Made by a program: the position numbers and the translations under genes
Notes under the pieces: model-generated
What the model was told of the DNA's origin: nothing
Seen by the model: only the letters and a program-made list of their open reading frames with translations
Database searches by the model: none
Shown: one piece after another, positions 17,872 through 26,827 of the stretch
How the letters are laid out: each line of letters starts with the position of its first letter
How positions within the stretch are numbered: the first letter of the stretch is position 1
DNA from: UBA9214 sp964443845
GTDB taxonomy: Bacteria; Pseudomonadota; Gammaproteobacteria; UBA9214
Direction: 5' to 3'
Length of the DNA: 64,000 nucleotides
NCBI GenBank assembly: GCA_964443845.1
Contig: CAYUFA010000006.1
Coordinates: forward strand, 6,243-70,242

Positions 17872-18450
17872 ATGAGTTCACCGTATACCCGCTGGCAGTC
17901 GCCCGAGCATTTTCCGCACAGTGCCTTGCCGGCTGACCTGGTGCACTGGCTGCTCGATTCCGCCTCGCTCACCCGGCGCCTGCAGCACCTGTGCCCGGGG
18001 CGATTCGAGGTGCGCGTCCTGTCCCAGCAGCGCGGGCAGCCACTGCGCCACGAGGCGCATGTGCTGGGCATGCGCGACCGGCGCAATGCCATCATCCGCC
18101 AGGTGCAGTTGTTGTGTAACGGCAGGCCGCTGGTCTACGCGCGTACCGTGATCCCGACCAGTTCCCTGCGCGGGCGTCTGAAACGGCTGGCGCGGCTGGG
18201 CACGCGCCCGCTGGGTGGTGTGCTGTTTGCCGATGCCGGCATGCGCCGCGGTGCCGTAGAACTGGCCTGCATCCGCCCCGGCGAGACGTTGTATCATGCG
18301 GCCGTGGGCGTGCCGCGCCGGACGGCCGCGCCGATCTGGGGCAGGCGCTCGGTGTTCCGGCTGTCCGGTCACCCGTTGCTGGTGAGCGAGGTATTCCTGC
18401 CGGCGTTCCCGGCCGCGACCGGTCATCGGCCACCCTGGAAATGTGGATAG
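17872..18450 (+). CDS. ubiC: Chorismate lyase (chorismate to 4-hydroxybenzoate)
   Basis: A 192-aa protein with the UbiC pattern: SLTRRLQHLCPGRFEVRVL at the N-terminus, a central RQVQLLCNGRPLVYARTVIP, LGTRPLGGVLF, and the C-terminal WGRRSVFRLSGHPLLVSEVFLP. It removes pyruvate from chorismate to start ubiquinone synthesis. It lies 30 bp before ubiA, which uses its product. The 276 bp upstream of it after recG show nothing that I can identify. Confidence 0.93.
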   Translation: MSSPYTRWQSPEHFPHSALPADLVHWLLDSASLTRRLQHLCPGRFEVRVLSQQRGQPLRHEAHVLGMRDRRNAIIRQVQLLCNGRPLVYARTVIPTSSLRGRLKRLARLGTRPLGGVLFADAGMRRGAVELACIRPGETLYHAAVGVPRRTAAPIWGRRSVFRLSGHPLLVSEVFLPAFPAATGHRPPWKCG

Positions 18451-18480
18451 CCGGGCGGGATGTTCCGCCTGCGGGAGCCA

Positions 18481-19338
18481 ATGAAAGCGACACTGCGTGA
18501 CTACCTCGAGCTGATGCGTCTGCACCGGCCCATCGGGACCCTGCTGCTGCTGTGGCCCACGCTGTGGGCGCTGTGGATCGCCGCAAAAGGGGTGCCGGAT
18601 CTCAAGGTGCTGGCGATCTTCGTGGCCGGCGTGCTGGTCATGCGTTCGGCGGGCTGCGTGATCAATGATTATGCCGATCGACATTTCGACCGCCATGTGG
18701 AGCGTACCCGGGACCGGCCGCTGACCGCGGGACGGGTGTCCGAACGTGCTGCCCTGATCCTGTTCGGGGCGCTGTGCCTGGCCGCGCTGGTGCTGGTGTG
18801 GCAGCTCAACCTGCTGACCCGGTGGCTTGCACTGGGCGGTATCGTGCTGGCGGTCATCTATCCGTTCATGAAGCGGGTGACGCACTTGCCCCAGGTCGTG
18901 CTCGGTGCCGCGTTCGGCTGGGCGGTGCCGATGGCGTTCGCGGCGCAGACCGGCAGCGTGCCGCCGCTGGGCTGGCTGGTGTTTACCACGACCGTGCTGT
19001 GGGCGACCGTGTACGACACCCTGTATGCCATGGTCGACCGCCAGGATGACCTCGCGCTGGGTCTGAAGTCGACGGCCATCCTGTTCGGCGATGCCGACCG
19101 GATCATCATCGGGCTGTTGCAGCTGATGGTGCTGGTCTGCCTGCTGATGATCGCCCACCAGGCGAAGCTGGGCCTCATCTTCCATGGCAGCCTGGCCGTG
19201 GCCACACTCCTGTCCGCCTATCAGCAGTACCTGATCCGCTACCGCGAGCGCATGAACTGTTTCCGTGCCTTTCTGAACAACAACTGGTTCGGCCTGGCGG
19301 TGTTCCTCGGCATCGTGCTCGATTACCGCTTCGGCTGA
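18481..19338 (+). CDS. ubiA: 4-hydroxybenzoate octaprenyltransferase
   Basis: A 285-aa polytopic membrane protein with the two aspartate-rich prenyl diphosphate sites: NDYADRHFDRHVERTRDRPL and, later, YDTLYAMVDRQDD. It attaches the polyprenyl tail to 4-hydroxybenzoate in the inner membrane. ATG 18481 follows the ribosome site cgggagcc; an ATG at 18460 is in frame but less well placed. It acts directly after UbiC. Confidence 0.96.
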   Translation: MKATLRDYLELMRLHRPIGTLLLLWPTLWALWIAAKGVPDLKVLAIFVAGVLVMRSAGCVINDYADRHFDRHVERTRDRPLTAGRVSERAALILFGALCLAALVLVWQLNLLTRWLALGGIVLAVIYPFMKRVTHLPQVVLGAAFGWAVPMAFAAQTGSVPPLGWLVFTTTVLWATVYDTLYAMVDRQDDLALGLKSTAILFGDADRIIIGLLQLMVLVCLLMIAHQAKLGLIFHGSLAVATLLSAYQQYLIRYRERMNCFRAFLNNNWFGLAVFLGIVLDYRFG

Positions 19339-19347
19339 GCCGCGCAC

Positions 19348-20094
19348 TCAGCGCGCGGCCCGCGCGATCACCCAGACCTCGATACGCACCGCGCCTGCCC
19401 GGCGCAGTACCCGTGCCAGCTCGTTCACCGTGTGGCCGGTGGTCATGACATCGTCCACGATCGCCACGTGGGCGGCGCACTGCCCGCGCACCGCGAAGGC
19501 ATCGCGCAGGTTCAGCCGGCGTGCGCTCAGCGGCAGCAGGGATTGCGCCCCGGTATTGCGCCGGCGCCGGCACAGGTGGCGGGCCAGCGGGATGCGCAGG
19601 TGGCGGCCGAGGCTGTGCGCCAGCTCGGTGGCCTGGTTGAAGCCGCGCTCGCGTTGACGTACCGGGTGTAGCGGAACCGGGATCAGCTGTTGCGGCAGGG
19701 GTTCTGTGCGCCGGCCGATACGCGCCGCCAGCAGCTCTCCCAGCAGCGGCCCGAGCGCCAGCTCCCCGGAAAATTTCAGCCGCTTGACCAGGTAGTCCAC
19801 CGGCGGCCGGTAGTGAAACAGGGCCTCGGTGACGTCGAAGGCCGGGGGCTGCCGCTGACAACGGCCGCAGCGGCCGGGCGGGCCAGCATCCACCAACGGG
19901 TACGCGCACTGCGGGCAGCCGCGTTGCAGCCAGGGCAGTTCCGCCGCGCAAGGCCGGCACAGGGGCCGCGGCGTGTGGCTGGCTGCCCCGCACAGCCGGC
20001 ACCGGGGTGGAAACAGCCGGTTGAGCAACCGGTTGCCGGCACTGGTAAACCAGGACACGCCTGTGCGGTTGACAGTGGTTTCCCCGCCTTTCAT
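19348..20094 (-). CDS. comF: ComF family phosphoribosyltransferase-like protein
   Basis: A 248-aa protein with an N-terminal zinc-finger-like segment (CRLCGAASHTPRPLCRPCAAEL, then CPQCAYP and CGRCQ) and a C-terminal phosphoribosyltransferase fold with the PRPP loop VAIVDDVMTTGHTVNELARVL. ComF proteins are linked to DNA uptake and processing of transforming DNA. ATG 20094 is chosen; the frame stays open further into the bioB start region, but that part is not conserved. It is divergent from bioB with only 33 bp between the start codons. Confidence 0.92.
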   Translation of the reverse strand: MKGGETTVNRTGVSWFTSAGNRLLNRLFPPRCRLCGAASHTPRPLCRPCAAELPWLQRGCPQCAYPLVDAGPPGRCGRCQRQPPAFDVTEALFHYRPPVDYLVKRLKFSGELALGPLLGELLAARIGRRTEPLPQQLIPVPLHPVRQRERGFNQATELAHSLGRHLRIPLARHLCRRRRNTGAQSLLPLSARRLNLRDAFAVRGQCAAHVAIVDDVMTTGHTVNELARVLRRAGAVRIEVWVIARAAR

Positions 20095-20097
20095 AGT
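20069..20097 (+). promoter_or_regulatory. Candidate bioB promoter inside the comF 5' end
   Basis: A perfect -35 box TTGACA (20069-20074), a 17-bp spacer and CATAGT (20092-20097, 4 of 6 matches to TATAAT) precede bioB ATG 20128 by 30 bp. Most of it lies within the first codons of comF on the other strand. No BirA-type operator could be recognised by eye. Confidence 0.45.
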
Positions 20098-20127
20098 CAC
20101 CCCCTCACTCACGCTTGCAGGCACCCT

Positions 20128-21108
20128 ATGCCCAGTTCCGCCTCCCGGCAGCCGGAAACGGCTGCAACGACTGTCCGCCATGACTGGAGCCGCACCGAGG
20201 TATCCCGGTTATTTGGTCTGCCATTCAATGATTTGCTGTTCCATGCCCAGCAGGTGCAGCGGGCGAATTTCGACCCGAACGCGGTGCAGGTGAGCACCCT
20301 GCTGAGCATCAAGACCGGCGGTTGCCCGGAGGACTGCCACTACTGCCCGCAGAGCGTGCACTTCGATACCGGGCTGGCACCGGAGCACCTGCTGGACATC
20401 GAGACCGTGGTGGAGGCCGCGCGCCGTGCCCGGGCGGCCGGCGCCACGCGCTTCTGCATGGGGGCGGCCTGGCGCAACCCGAAGGGGAAAAATTTCGAGC
20501 GCGTGCTGGAGATGGTGCAGCGGGTGCAGGCCGAGGGCCTGGAAACCTGTGCCACGCTGGGTATGCTCGACGCCGGGCAGGCCGCTGCGCTGAAACAGGC
20601 CGGGCTGGATTACTACAATCACAATCTCGATACCTCGCCGGAGTTCTACGGCGAGATCATCACCACGCGCACCTATGACGACCGGCTCGACACGCTTGCC
20701 CATGTGCGTGCGGCCGGAATCAGCGTCTGCTGCGGCGGTATCGTCGGGCTGGGCGAATCCCGCGCCGATCGCGTCGGCCTGCTGTGCGAACTGGCCAACC
20801 TGCCGGAACACCCCGGCAGTGTCCCGATCAACCGGCTGGTGCGCGTGGCCGGCACGCCGCTCGAACAGGAGACCGAAATCGATGCGCTGGAGTTCGTGCG
20901 TACCATCGCGGTGGCGCGCATCCTGATGCCGGCCGCGTACGTGCGCCTGTCGGCGGGTCGCACCGACATGTCCGACGAGCTGCAGGCACTGTGTTTCCTC
21001 GCCGGCGCCAACTCGATTTTCTACGGTGAAAAGCTGCTCACCACCGGCAACCCGGACACGGCACGGGACGATGCGCTGTTTGCGAAGCTGGGTCTGCATC
21101 CGGCGTGA
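20128..21108 (+). CDS. bioB: Biotin synthase
   Basis: A 326-aa radical SAM enzyme with the cluster motif GGCPEDCHYC (Cys66, Cys70, Cys73), followed by ARAAGATRFCMGAAWRNP, YYNHNLDTSPEFY and CCGGIVGLGES, all diagnostic. It inserts sulfur into dethiobiotin, the last step of biotin synthesis. It opens the bioB-F-H-C-D operon. ATG 20128 lies just after the candidate promoter. Confidence 0.97.
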   Translation: MPSSASRQPETAATTVRHDWSRTEVSRLFGLPFNDLLFHAQQVQRANFDPNAVQVSTLLSIKTGGCPEDCHYCPQSVHFDTGLAPEHLLDIETVVEAARRARAAGATRFCMGAAWRNPKGKNFERVLEMVQRVQAEGLETCATLGMLDAGQAAALKQAGLDYYNHNLDTSPEFYGEIITTRTYDDRLDTLAHVRAAGISVCCGGIVGLGESRADRVGLLCELANLPEHPGSVPINRLVRVAGTPLEQETEIDALEFVRTIAVARILMPAAYVRLSAGRTDMSDELQALCFLAGANSIFYGEKLLTTGNPDTARDDALFAKLGLHPA

Positions 21109-21125
21109 TGTGTGATAGGAAAATC

Positions 21126-21371
21126 GGGGACAGACCACTGCTGTCCCACAAACCCCCTCTCCCTCCGGGAGCAGGGATGCAGGGTTTGTACAGCCGGTGT
21201 TGAATTTCATGTCCTGGCCTGGTTAATCACCTGCAAGGCTGCGCATAGTGAAAGACTTACTGATGGTTCAACGGATTTATATGGGACAGTAGTGGGGACA
21301 GACCACGTTTTTTTACCTCATTGCAGGCCGATTCAGGGATTCGTGGATCGGGAGAAAAGTGGCCTGTCCCC
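21126..21371. repeat. Dispersed repeat element, bioF-side copy
   Basis: The 284-bp gap between bioB and bioF is nearly filled by a repeat. Positions 21167-21295 match 15328-15456 (121 of 129 bases). The element is bracketed by ggggacagaccac at 21126-21138 and again at 21294-21306, and the reverse-oriented form ggcctgtcccc appears at 21361-21371. The ggggacagaccac string is one I associate with elements near REP-associated transposases in gammaproteobacteria; no transposase is present here. Confidence 0.75.
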
Positions 21372-21392
21372 ATTTGCTGCTGCTTGTCACTC

Positions 21393-22559
21393 ATGAAAAA
21401 CCTTGCTGCACAACTTGAGCTGCGCCGGCGGCAGCACCTGTACCGCAGCCGCAGCGTACTGGATGGACCGCAGGGCGTGGAGGTGACGATCGACGGTCGG
21501 CGCTGCCTGTCGTTCTGCAGCAATGATTATCTCGCCCTGGCGAACCACCCCGAGGTGGTGGCGGCCTTTCACCGGGGGCTGGACCGGTACGGTGCCGGTA
21601 GCGGCGCCGCCCACCTGGTCAGCGGTCACAGCCGTGCCCATCACGAACTGGAGGAACAGCTGGCCGATTTCACGCGGCGCCCGCGCGCGCTGCTGTTTTC
21701 GACCGGCTACATGGCGAACATCGGGGTGATGGCGGCGTTGCTGGGTCGTGGCGACACGGTGTTCGGAGACCGGCTCAACCATGCCTCGCTGCTCGATGCG
21801 GCGCGCCTGTGCGGTGCGCGCCTGCTGCGCTACCGGCATGCCGATGTGCGGGACCTGGCCGACCGTCTCGGGTCCGTGACCAGCGGGGAACGGCTGGTGG
21901 CCACCGACGGGGTGTTCAGCATGGACGGGGACTGTGCACCGCTGCCGGAGATCGCGGCAACCTGCGCGCAGCATGGCGCCTGGTGCATGGTTGACGAGGC
22001 GCACGGGCTGGGCGTGCTGGGACCGGCCGGGCAGGGCGCCGTGGCGGCCGCCGGACTGACACCGGCGCAGGTGCCGGTCCTGATGGGTACGCTGGGCAAG
22101 GCGTTCGGCACCAGCGGTGCGTTCGTCGCGGGTAGCGAGGCACTCATCGAAACCCTGGTCCAGCAGGCGCGCACCTATATCTACACCACGGCCACACCGC
22201 CCGCGCTCGCGGTGGCCACGCTGGCCGCGTTGCAGCTGGTACGTACCGGTGCGGAACGGCGTGCACGCCTGCAGGAACGGGTGCAGCAGTTTCGCGCCGG
22301 CGCGGCGCAACTGGGTTTGCGGCTCATGGCCTCGGATACCCCGATCCAGCCGTGGCTGGTCGGGGACGCAGCGCGGGCCGTGCAGCTCAGCGCGGCCCTG
22401 CGCGAGCACGCCATCCTGGTCACCGCCATCCGTCCGCCGACGGTACCGGACGGCAGCGCGCGCCTGCGCATCACGTTTTCCGCTGCGCACAGCGCGCAGC
22501 ACGTCGAACGCCTGCTGGATGCGCTGGAGCGGCTGGCCGGCCGGGCGACCATCGAATGA
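21393..22559 (+). CDS. bioF: 8-amino-7-oxononanoate synthase
   Basis: A 388-aa PLP enzyme with FCSNDYLALANHPEVV, GSGAAHLVSGHSRAHHELE, the DEAHGLGVLG segment and the lysine loop LMGTLGKAFGTSGAF that holds PLP. It condenses pimeloyl-ACP with L-alanine. ATG 21393 gives the usual length. It is split from bioB by a repeat element and overlaps bioH by 4 bp. Confidence 0.96.
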   Translation: MKNLAAQLELRRRQHLYRSRSVLDGPQGVEVTIDGRRCLSFCSNDYLALANHPEVVAAFHRGLDRYGAGSGAAHLVSGHSRAHHELEEQLADFTRRPRALLFSTGYMANIGVMAALLGRGDTVFGDRLNHASLLDAARLCGARLLRYRHADVRDLADRLGSVTSGERLVATDGVFSMDGDCAPLPEIAATCAQHGAWCMVDEAHGLGVLGPAGQGAVAAAGLTPAQVPVLMGTLGKAFGTSGAFVAGSEALIETLVQQARTYIYTTATPPALAVATLAALQLVRTGAERRARLQERVQQFRAGAAQLGLRLMASDTPIQPWLVGDAARAVQLSAALREHAILVTAIRPPTVPDGSARLRITFSAAHSAQHVERLLDALERLAGRATIE

Positions 22560-23386
22560 CGCTCTACACCCAGGTTTCCGGCAGCGGTCCGGATCTCGTG
22601 CTGATCCATGGCTGGGGCCTGCACGGTGGCATCTGGGACGACCTCGTGCCGTGGCTGGAGCCGTCGTTCCGGGTCACGCGCGTGGACCTGCCGGGGCACG
22701 GGCACAGCGCGTGGTCGGGCGAGGAGACGCTCGCGCAGATGGCCGATGCCGTCCTCGCGGTGTCGCCGCCCGACGCCGGCTGGGTCGGCTGGTCGCTGGG
22801 CGGTCTGGTGGCCATGGCGGCCGCCCTGCGCGCGCCGCAGCGGGTGCGGGCGCTGGCCCTGCTGGCCTGCACCCCGAGTTTTCTGCGCCGCCCCGGCTGG
22901 CCCAGCGCCATGCTGCCTGCCCTGCTCGACAGCTTCGCCGCTGCGCTGGATCAGGATTACGTGCGCACGCTGGGTCGCTTTCTCGCCCTGCAGGTGCGCG
23001 GCAGCGCACAGGCCACCGAGGTGCTGAGGCACCTGCGTGAACGGATGCTGTCACGCGCCCAACCGCAGGTGCCGGGACTGCGCGCCGGCCTGACGATCCT
23101 GCGGGAGACCGATCTGCGCGCCGCGGTGCACAGCCTGGACCTGCCCGTGCTGTTGCTGGCGGGCGAGCGGGACAAGCTGGTGCCGCTGCAGGGCATGCGC
23201 GCGACCGCCGCCCTCATTCCCGGGGCGCGGCTGTCCGTGATCAAAAAGGCCGGCCATGCGCCGTTCCTCGCGGCACCGGAGCGGGTGGCCGCGTGGCTGG
23301 ACGGATTTTTCCGGGTACTCCTGCTGCCGGCGCCACCGGCTACGCAATCCCCGGGCCTTGCCACGCAGGACGAACATGAACGGTGA
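22556..23386 (+). CDS. bioH: Pimeloyl-ACP methyl ester carboxylesterase
   Basis: A 276-aa alpha/beta hydrolase with the oxyanion region HGWGLHGGIWDDLVP, the nucleophile elbow GWSLGG, the acidic site in LAGERDKLVP and the catalytic His in KKAGHAPFLAAPE. BioH removes the methyl group from pimeloyl-ACP methyl ester after chain extension. Its ATG overlaps the bioF stop (ATGA), which fixes the start. Confidence 0.94.
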   Translation: MTLYTQVSGSGPDLVLIHGWGLHGGIWDDLVPWLEPSFRVTRVDLPGHGHSAWSGEETLAQMADAVLAVSPPDAGWVGWSLGGLVAMAAALRAPQRVRALALLACTPSFLRRPGWPSAMLPALLDSFAAALDQDYVRTLGRFLALQVRGSAQATEVLRHLRERMLSRAQPQVPGLRAGLTILRETDLRAAVHSLDLPVLLLAGERDKLVPLQGMRATAALIPGARLSVIKKAGHAPFLAAPERVAAWLDGFFRVLLLPAPPATQSPGLATQDEHER

Positions 23387-24251
23387 CGACGGCTTCCGCC
23401 TGGACAAGCGGCAGATGCGCCGTGCCTTTGAACGTGCCGCGGACACCTACGACGCGGCGGCGGAACTGCAGTACGAGATCGGCGCTCGCCTGCTCGAGCG
23501 CATGGACTTCATTCGTCTCCGGCCGCGCCGTATCCTCGACCTCGGCGCCGGCACCGGCCACTTCAGTGCGGCGCTGCTGGCGCGCTTCCGTGCCGCCGAG
23601 GTGGTCGCGCTGGACCTCGCGCCGGGCATGCTGGCGCACACCCGCGCGCGCGGTGGCTGGCTGCGCAGGCCGCGCTGTGTGTGCGCCGATGCCGAACGCC
23701 TGCCGTTTGCTCAAGACAGTTTCGATTTCGTGTTCTCCAACCTGATGCTGCAATGGAGTACCGACCTGGAGCGGACCTTCGCGGAATTGCGCCGCATCGT
23801 TGCGCCGGGCGGGCTGCTGATGTTCACCACCTTCGGTCCGGATACGCTGCAGGAGCTGCGCGCGAGCTGGGCGGTGGCGGACGGCTATACACACGTGAAC
23901 CGCTTTACGGACCTGCACGACATCGGCGACCTGTTGCTGCACACCCGCTGGGCCGGTCCGGTGATGGATTCCGAGCGCATTACCGTGACCTACCGGGAAC
24001 TGGCTCGCCTGCTGGAGGACCTGCGCCGGATCGGTGCCCACAATGTCACGCAGGGCCGGCCGCGCGGCCTGACCGGGCACCGGCGCTGGCGCCGCTTCGT
24101 GGATGCCTACGAGGGACAGCGTACGCAAGGCGTCCTGCCGGCCAGCTACGAAGTGGTCTACGGCCATGCCTGGTCCCCCGTCAACAAGCATGCGCTGGCG
24201 GGCACTCCCGAGGTGCCGCTGGCGAGCCTGCACCCGCCCGGGACGGAATGA
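23376..24251 (+). CDS. bioC: Malonyl-ACP O-methyltransferase
   Basis: A 291-aa SAM-dependent methyltransferase with motif I RILDLGAGTGHFSAAL and the BioC signatures FSNLMLQWSTDLERTF and GGLLMFTTFGPDTLQELR. It masks malonyl-ACP as a methyl ester so that fatty acid synthase can extend it to pimeloyl-ACP. It overlaps the end of bioH by 11 bp. Confidence 0.95.
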   Translation: MNGDDGFRLDKRQMRRAFERAADTYDAAAELQYEIGARLLERMDFIRLRPRRILDLGAGTGHFSAALLARFRAAEVVALDLAPGMLAHTRARGGWLRRPRCVCADAERLPFAQDSFDFVFSNLMLQWSTDLERTFAELRRIVAPGGLLMFTTFGPDTLQELRASWAVADGYTHVNRFTDLHDIGDLLLHTRWAGPVMDSERITVTYRELARLLEDLRRIGAHNVTQGRPRGLTGHRRWRRFVDAYEGQRTQGVLPASYEVVYGHAWSPVNKHALAGTPEVPLASLHPPGTE

Positions 24252-24255
24252 GACC

Positions 24256-24942
24256 ATGGCGGCGGCCCGCGGCTGGTTCGTCACCGGTACCGACACCGGG
24301 GTCGGCAAGACCCTGGTGAGCCTGGCCCTGATGCAGCGCCTGCAGGACCGGGGATTGCGGGTGGCCGGGATGAAGCCCGTGGCATCCGGTTGCACCCGCA
24401 CGGCACGGGGCTTGCGCAATGGGGATGCCGTGCGCCTGCAACGGCAGTCCCCGGTCGCCCTGGATTATGCGACGGTCAATCCCTATGCCTTCGAACCGCC
24501 GATCGCACCGCACATCGCGGCGGCGCAGGCCGGTGTGCGCATGGACCTGGAGACGCTTCTGGCGGCCTGGGGGCAGATCGCCATGCATGCCGACCGGGTC
24601 GTGGTGGAGGGGGCCGGCGGCTGGCTGGTGCCAATCAACGAGGTGGAATCCCTGGCCGACCTGGCCGGGCGGCTGGAGCTGGACATCATCCTGGTGGTGG
24701 GAATTCGGCTGGGTTGCCTGAACCATGCCTTGCTGAGCGTGGAGTCCATCGAGCGGAAGGGCCGGAATCTGGCGGGCTGGGTGGCAAATTGCCTGACGCC
24801 GGCGGATGCGACCAGCACGGCGAACATCGCCACCCTCGAGGACCGCATCGCGGCGCCGCTGCTGGGTGTCGTGCCCTTCGAGAGCCCTCCCGACGTCAAA
24901 TCTGTGGCAGCCTGCCTGACACTGCCTGTTGACCTGTACTGA
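24256..24942 (+). CDS. bioD: Dethiobiotin synthetase
   Basis: A 228-aa ATPase with P-loop VTGTDTGVGKTLVSLAL, MKPVASGC and VVEGAGGWLVPI. It closes the ureido ring using CO2 and ATP. It ends the operon, 4 bp after bioC. bioA, the aminotransferase between BioF and BioD, is not in the window and must lie elsewhere, as in Pseudomonas. Confidence 0.96.
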   Translation: MAAARGWFVTGTDTGVGKTLVSLALMQRLQDRGLRVAGMKPVASGCTRTARGLRNGDAVRLQRQSPVALDYATVNPYAFEPPIAPHIAAAQAGVRMDLETLLAAWGQIAMHADRVVVEGAGGWLVPINEVESLADLAGRLELDIILVVGIRLGCLNHALLSVESIERKGRNLAGWVANCLTPADATSTANIATLEDRIAAPLLGVVPFESPPDVKSVAACLTLPVDLY

Positions 24943-24955
24943 CACATATTCTCAT

Positions 24956-24982
24956 TTGTATCACCGCTACAACTCATATAAA
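24956..24982 (+). promoter_or_regulatory. Possible promoter for the DUF2244-cox locus
   Basis: A -10-like TATAAA (24977-24982) has a poor -35 match (TTGTAT, 24956-24961) 15 bp upstream. It lies in a short AT-rich patch between bioD and the DUF2244 gene. Weak evidence only. Confidence 0.3.
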
Positions 24983-25101
24983 ATTCCGCCACTTTTTTCG
25001 GGTTGTGGTTGCCCGGCGGGAGTGCTCCGGTTGCGGGGGTGGCGGGCATGCAGTAGCATCCGCGTCCTGTTTTTTCGCTCCAGGCAGCTTTCCGGGTACG
25101 C

Positions 25102-25596
25102 GTGGTTGAACAGGTTACAGATCCCTCAGGTCGTGATTGTCACTGGATTATCCGACCAAACCAGTCTCTGTCCTGGCGCCGTGCCGTGCAGGTCTATAGC
25201 GCGATGACCGGTGTGATCCTCGGGGTCGGCCTGGTGTTCGCCTGGCACGGTTTCTGGCCGGTGCTGCCGTTCGCCGGGCTGGAAATCCTGGTGCTGGGAG
25301 CCGCGTTTTACCGGTGCCTGTCCCGCAGCCAGATTCGCGAGGTCGTGACGATCACCCGCGACACGGTTGCCGTGGACCGGGGCCGCAAGCGGCCGGAAGA
25401 ACACTGGGAATGCCCGCGTGCGTGGGCGCGCATCAACATGGAGCGTGCGCCGATCGCCTGGTACCCGAGCCGCCTGTCGGTGGCGTTCCAGGGCCGGCAG
25501 ATCGAGATCGGCCGGTTTCTGAGCGAGATGGAGCGCCAGCAGCTTGCCGTCGAGCTGCAGGGCATGGTCCGCAGTTACCACTGGCAGCCCGTATAG
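25102..25596 (+). CDS. DUF2244 domain membrane protein
   Basis: A 164-aa protein with a soluble start, two adjacent membrane segments (about residues 33-50 and 52-68) and a C-terminal soluble part with the DUF2244 pattern (WECPRAWARINM, ending IGRFLSEMERQQLAVELQ). The start is GTG 25102. DUF2244 genes often stand just before coxB in gammaproteobacteria and alphaproteobacteria, and a role in oxidase assembly is suspected but not shown. It lies 60 bp before coxB. Confidence 0.82.
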   Translation: MVEQVTDPSGRDCHWIIRPNQSLSWRRAVQVYSAMTGVILGVGLVFAWHGFWPVLPFAGLEILVLGAAFYRCLSRSQIREVVTITRDTVAVDRGRKRPEEHWECPRAWARINMERAPIAWYPSRLSVAFQGRQIEIGRFLSEMERQQLAVELQGMVRSYHWQPV

Positions 25597-25656
25597 CAGC
25601 CGCGGGTTACCGGTCAATGCATTGATAACTAGTCTTGTATGTGAGGGAGAGTAAGC

Positions 25657-26796
25657 ATGTTCGCCAATACACTGAGACGTGCCCTGTGCAGTCTATGGGG
25701 GGTGTTCGTACTGCTGGGTGCAGGCAATGCCTTTGCAGGGTTTTCCGATACTCTCAACATGAGGAAGGGTGTTACCGACATCAGCCACCGGGTCTATGAC
25801 CTGCACATGCTGATCTTCAGCATCTGCGTGGTGGTCTGTATCGGCGTGTTCGCGGTGCTGATCTACTCGCTCATGCACCATCGCAAGTCGAAGGGTGCCG
25901 TTCCCGCCACGTTCCACGAGAGCACCACGGTGGAAATCATCTGGACCACCATCCCGTTCCTGGTGCTGGTCGGGATGGCGATTCCCGCCACCACCACGCT
26001 GCTGGCGCTGGAAGACACCCGGAATCCGGACATGACCATCGAGGTCACCGGTTACCAGTGGAAATGGAAATATGACTACCTCAACGAGGGCATCAGCTTC
26101 TTCAGTGTCCTGAGCACGCCGGTCGACCAGACCAAGCTGGATTCCAGCACGAAAAAGGATTCGGAGTACCTGCTGGAGGTCGACAAGCCGGTCGTGGTGC
26201 CGATCAACAAGAAGATCCGCTTCCTGTTCACCTCCAACGACGTGATTCATTCCTGGTGGGTACCGGACCTGGGCTGGAAGCAGGACGCCATACCCGGCTT
26301 CGAAAATGACGCCTGGACCGAGCTGAAGAAACCCGGCACGTACCGTGGCAAGTGTGCGGAACTCTGCGGCAAGGGGCATGGTTACATGCCGATCGTACTG
26401 GTCGCCAAGACCCAGGAGGACTACGATGCCTGGGTCGCCGACCAGAAGAAGGCCAGCGCAGCGGCAGCCGCGGCCGGCAAGAAGACCTGGACCAAGGCAG
26501 AGCTGATGGCCAAGGGCCAGTCTGTCTACTCGACTAACTGTGTATTCTGTCACCAGGCCAATGGCGAAGGTATCCCGGGCCAGTTCCCCGCACTGGCCGG
26601 CAGCAAGATTGCTACCGGCCCGGTTGCCGGGCATATCGACCGGGTCATGCACGGCAAGGCGGGCACCGCGATGCAGGCATTCGGCCCCCAGCTGGACGAT
26701 GCCGATCTTGCCGCCGTGATCACCTTCGAGCGTAACAGCTTCGGTAATAACACCGGTGACGTGGTGCAGCCGTCCGATATCGCGGCCGCACGCTAA
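25657..26796 (+). CDS. coxB: Cytochrome c oxidase subunit II with fused cytochrome c domain
   Basis: A 379-aa protein with a signal peptide (residues 1-27), two membrane helices (about 45-65 and 90-110) and a cupredoxin domain holding the binuclear CuA site (GKCAELCGKGHGYM). After an Ala/Lys linker there is a C-terminal cytochrome c domain with CVFCH (Cys295 to His299). The fused heme c defines a caa3-type subunit II, which takes electrons from soluble cytochrome c. ATG 25657 follows the ribosome site gagggaga. It is the first structural gene of the oxidase. Confidence 0.95.
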   Translation: MFANTLRRALCSLWGVFVLLGAGNAFAGFSDTLNMRKGVTDISHRVYDLHMLIFSICVVVCIGVFAVLIYSLMHHRKSKGAVPATFHESTTVEIIWTTIPFLVLVGMAIPATTTLLALEDTRNPDMTIEVTGYQWKWKYDYLNEGISFFSVLSTPVDQTKLDSSTKKDSEYLLEVDKPVVVPINKKIRFLFTSNDVIHSWWVPDLGWKQDAIPGFENDAWTELKKPGTYRGKCAELCGKGHGYMPIVLVAKTQEDYDAWVADQKKASAAAAAAGKKTWTKAELMAKGQSVYSTNCVFCHQANGEGIPGQFPALAGSKIATGPVAGHIDRVMHGKAGTAMQAFGPQLDDADLAAVITFERNSFGNNTGDVVQPSDIAAAR

Positions 26797-26827
26797 CAAT
26801 TCGGGAATCCATCCAGAGGTACTAGAC

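Noticed and set aside
21109..21392. Biotin-related regulatory element before bioF
   Set aside because: The stretch is shared with the recG upstream region, so it is a dispersed repeat and not a biotin-specific site.
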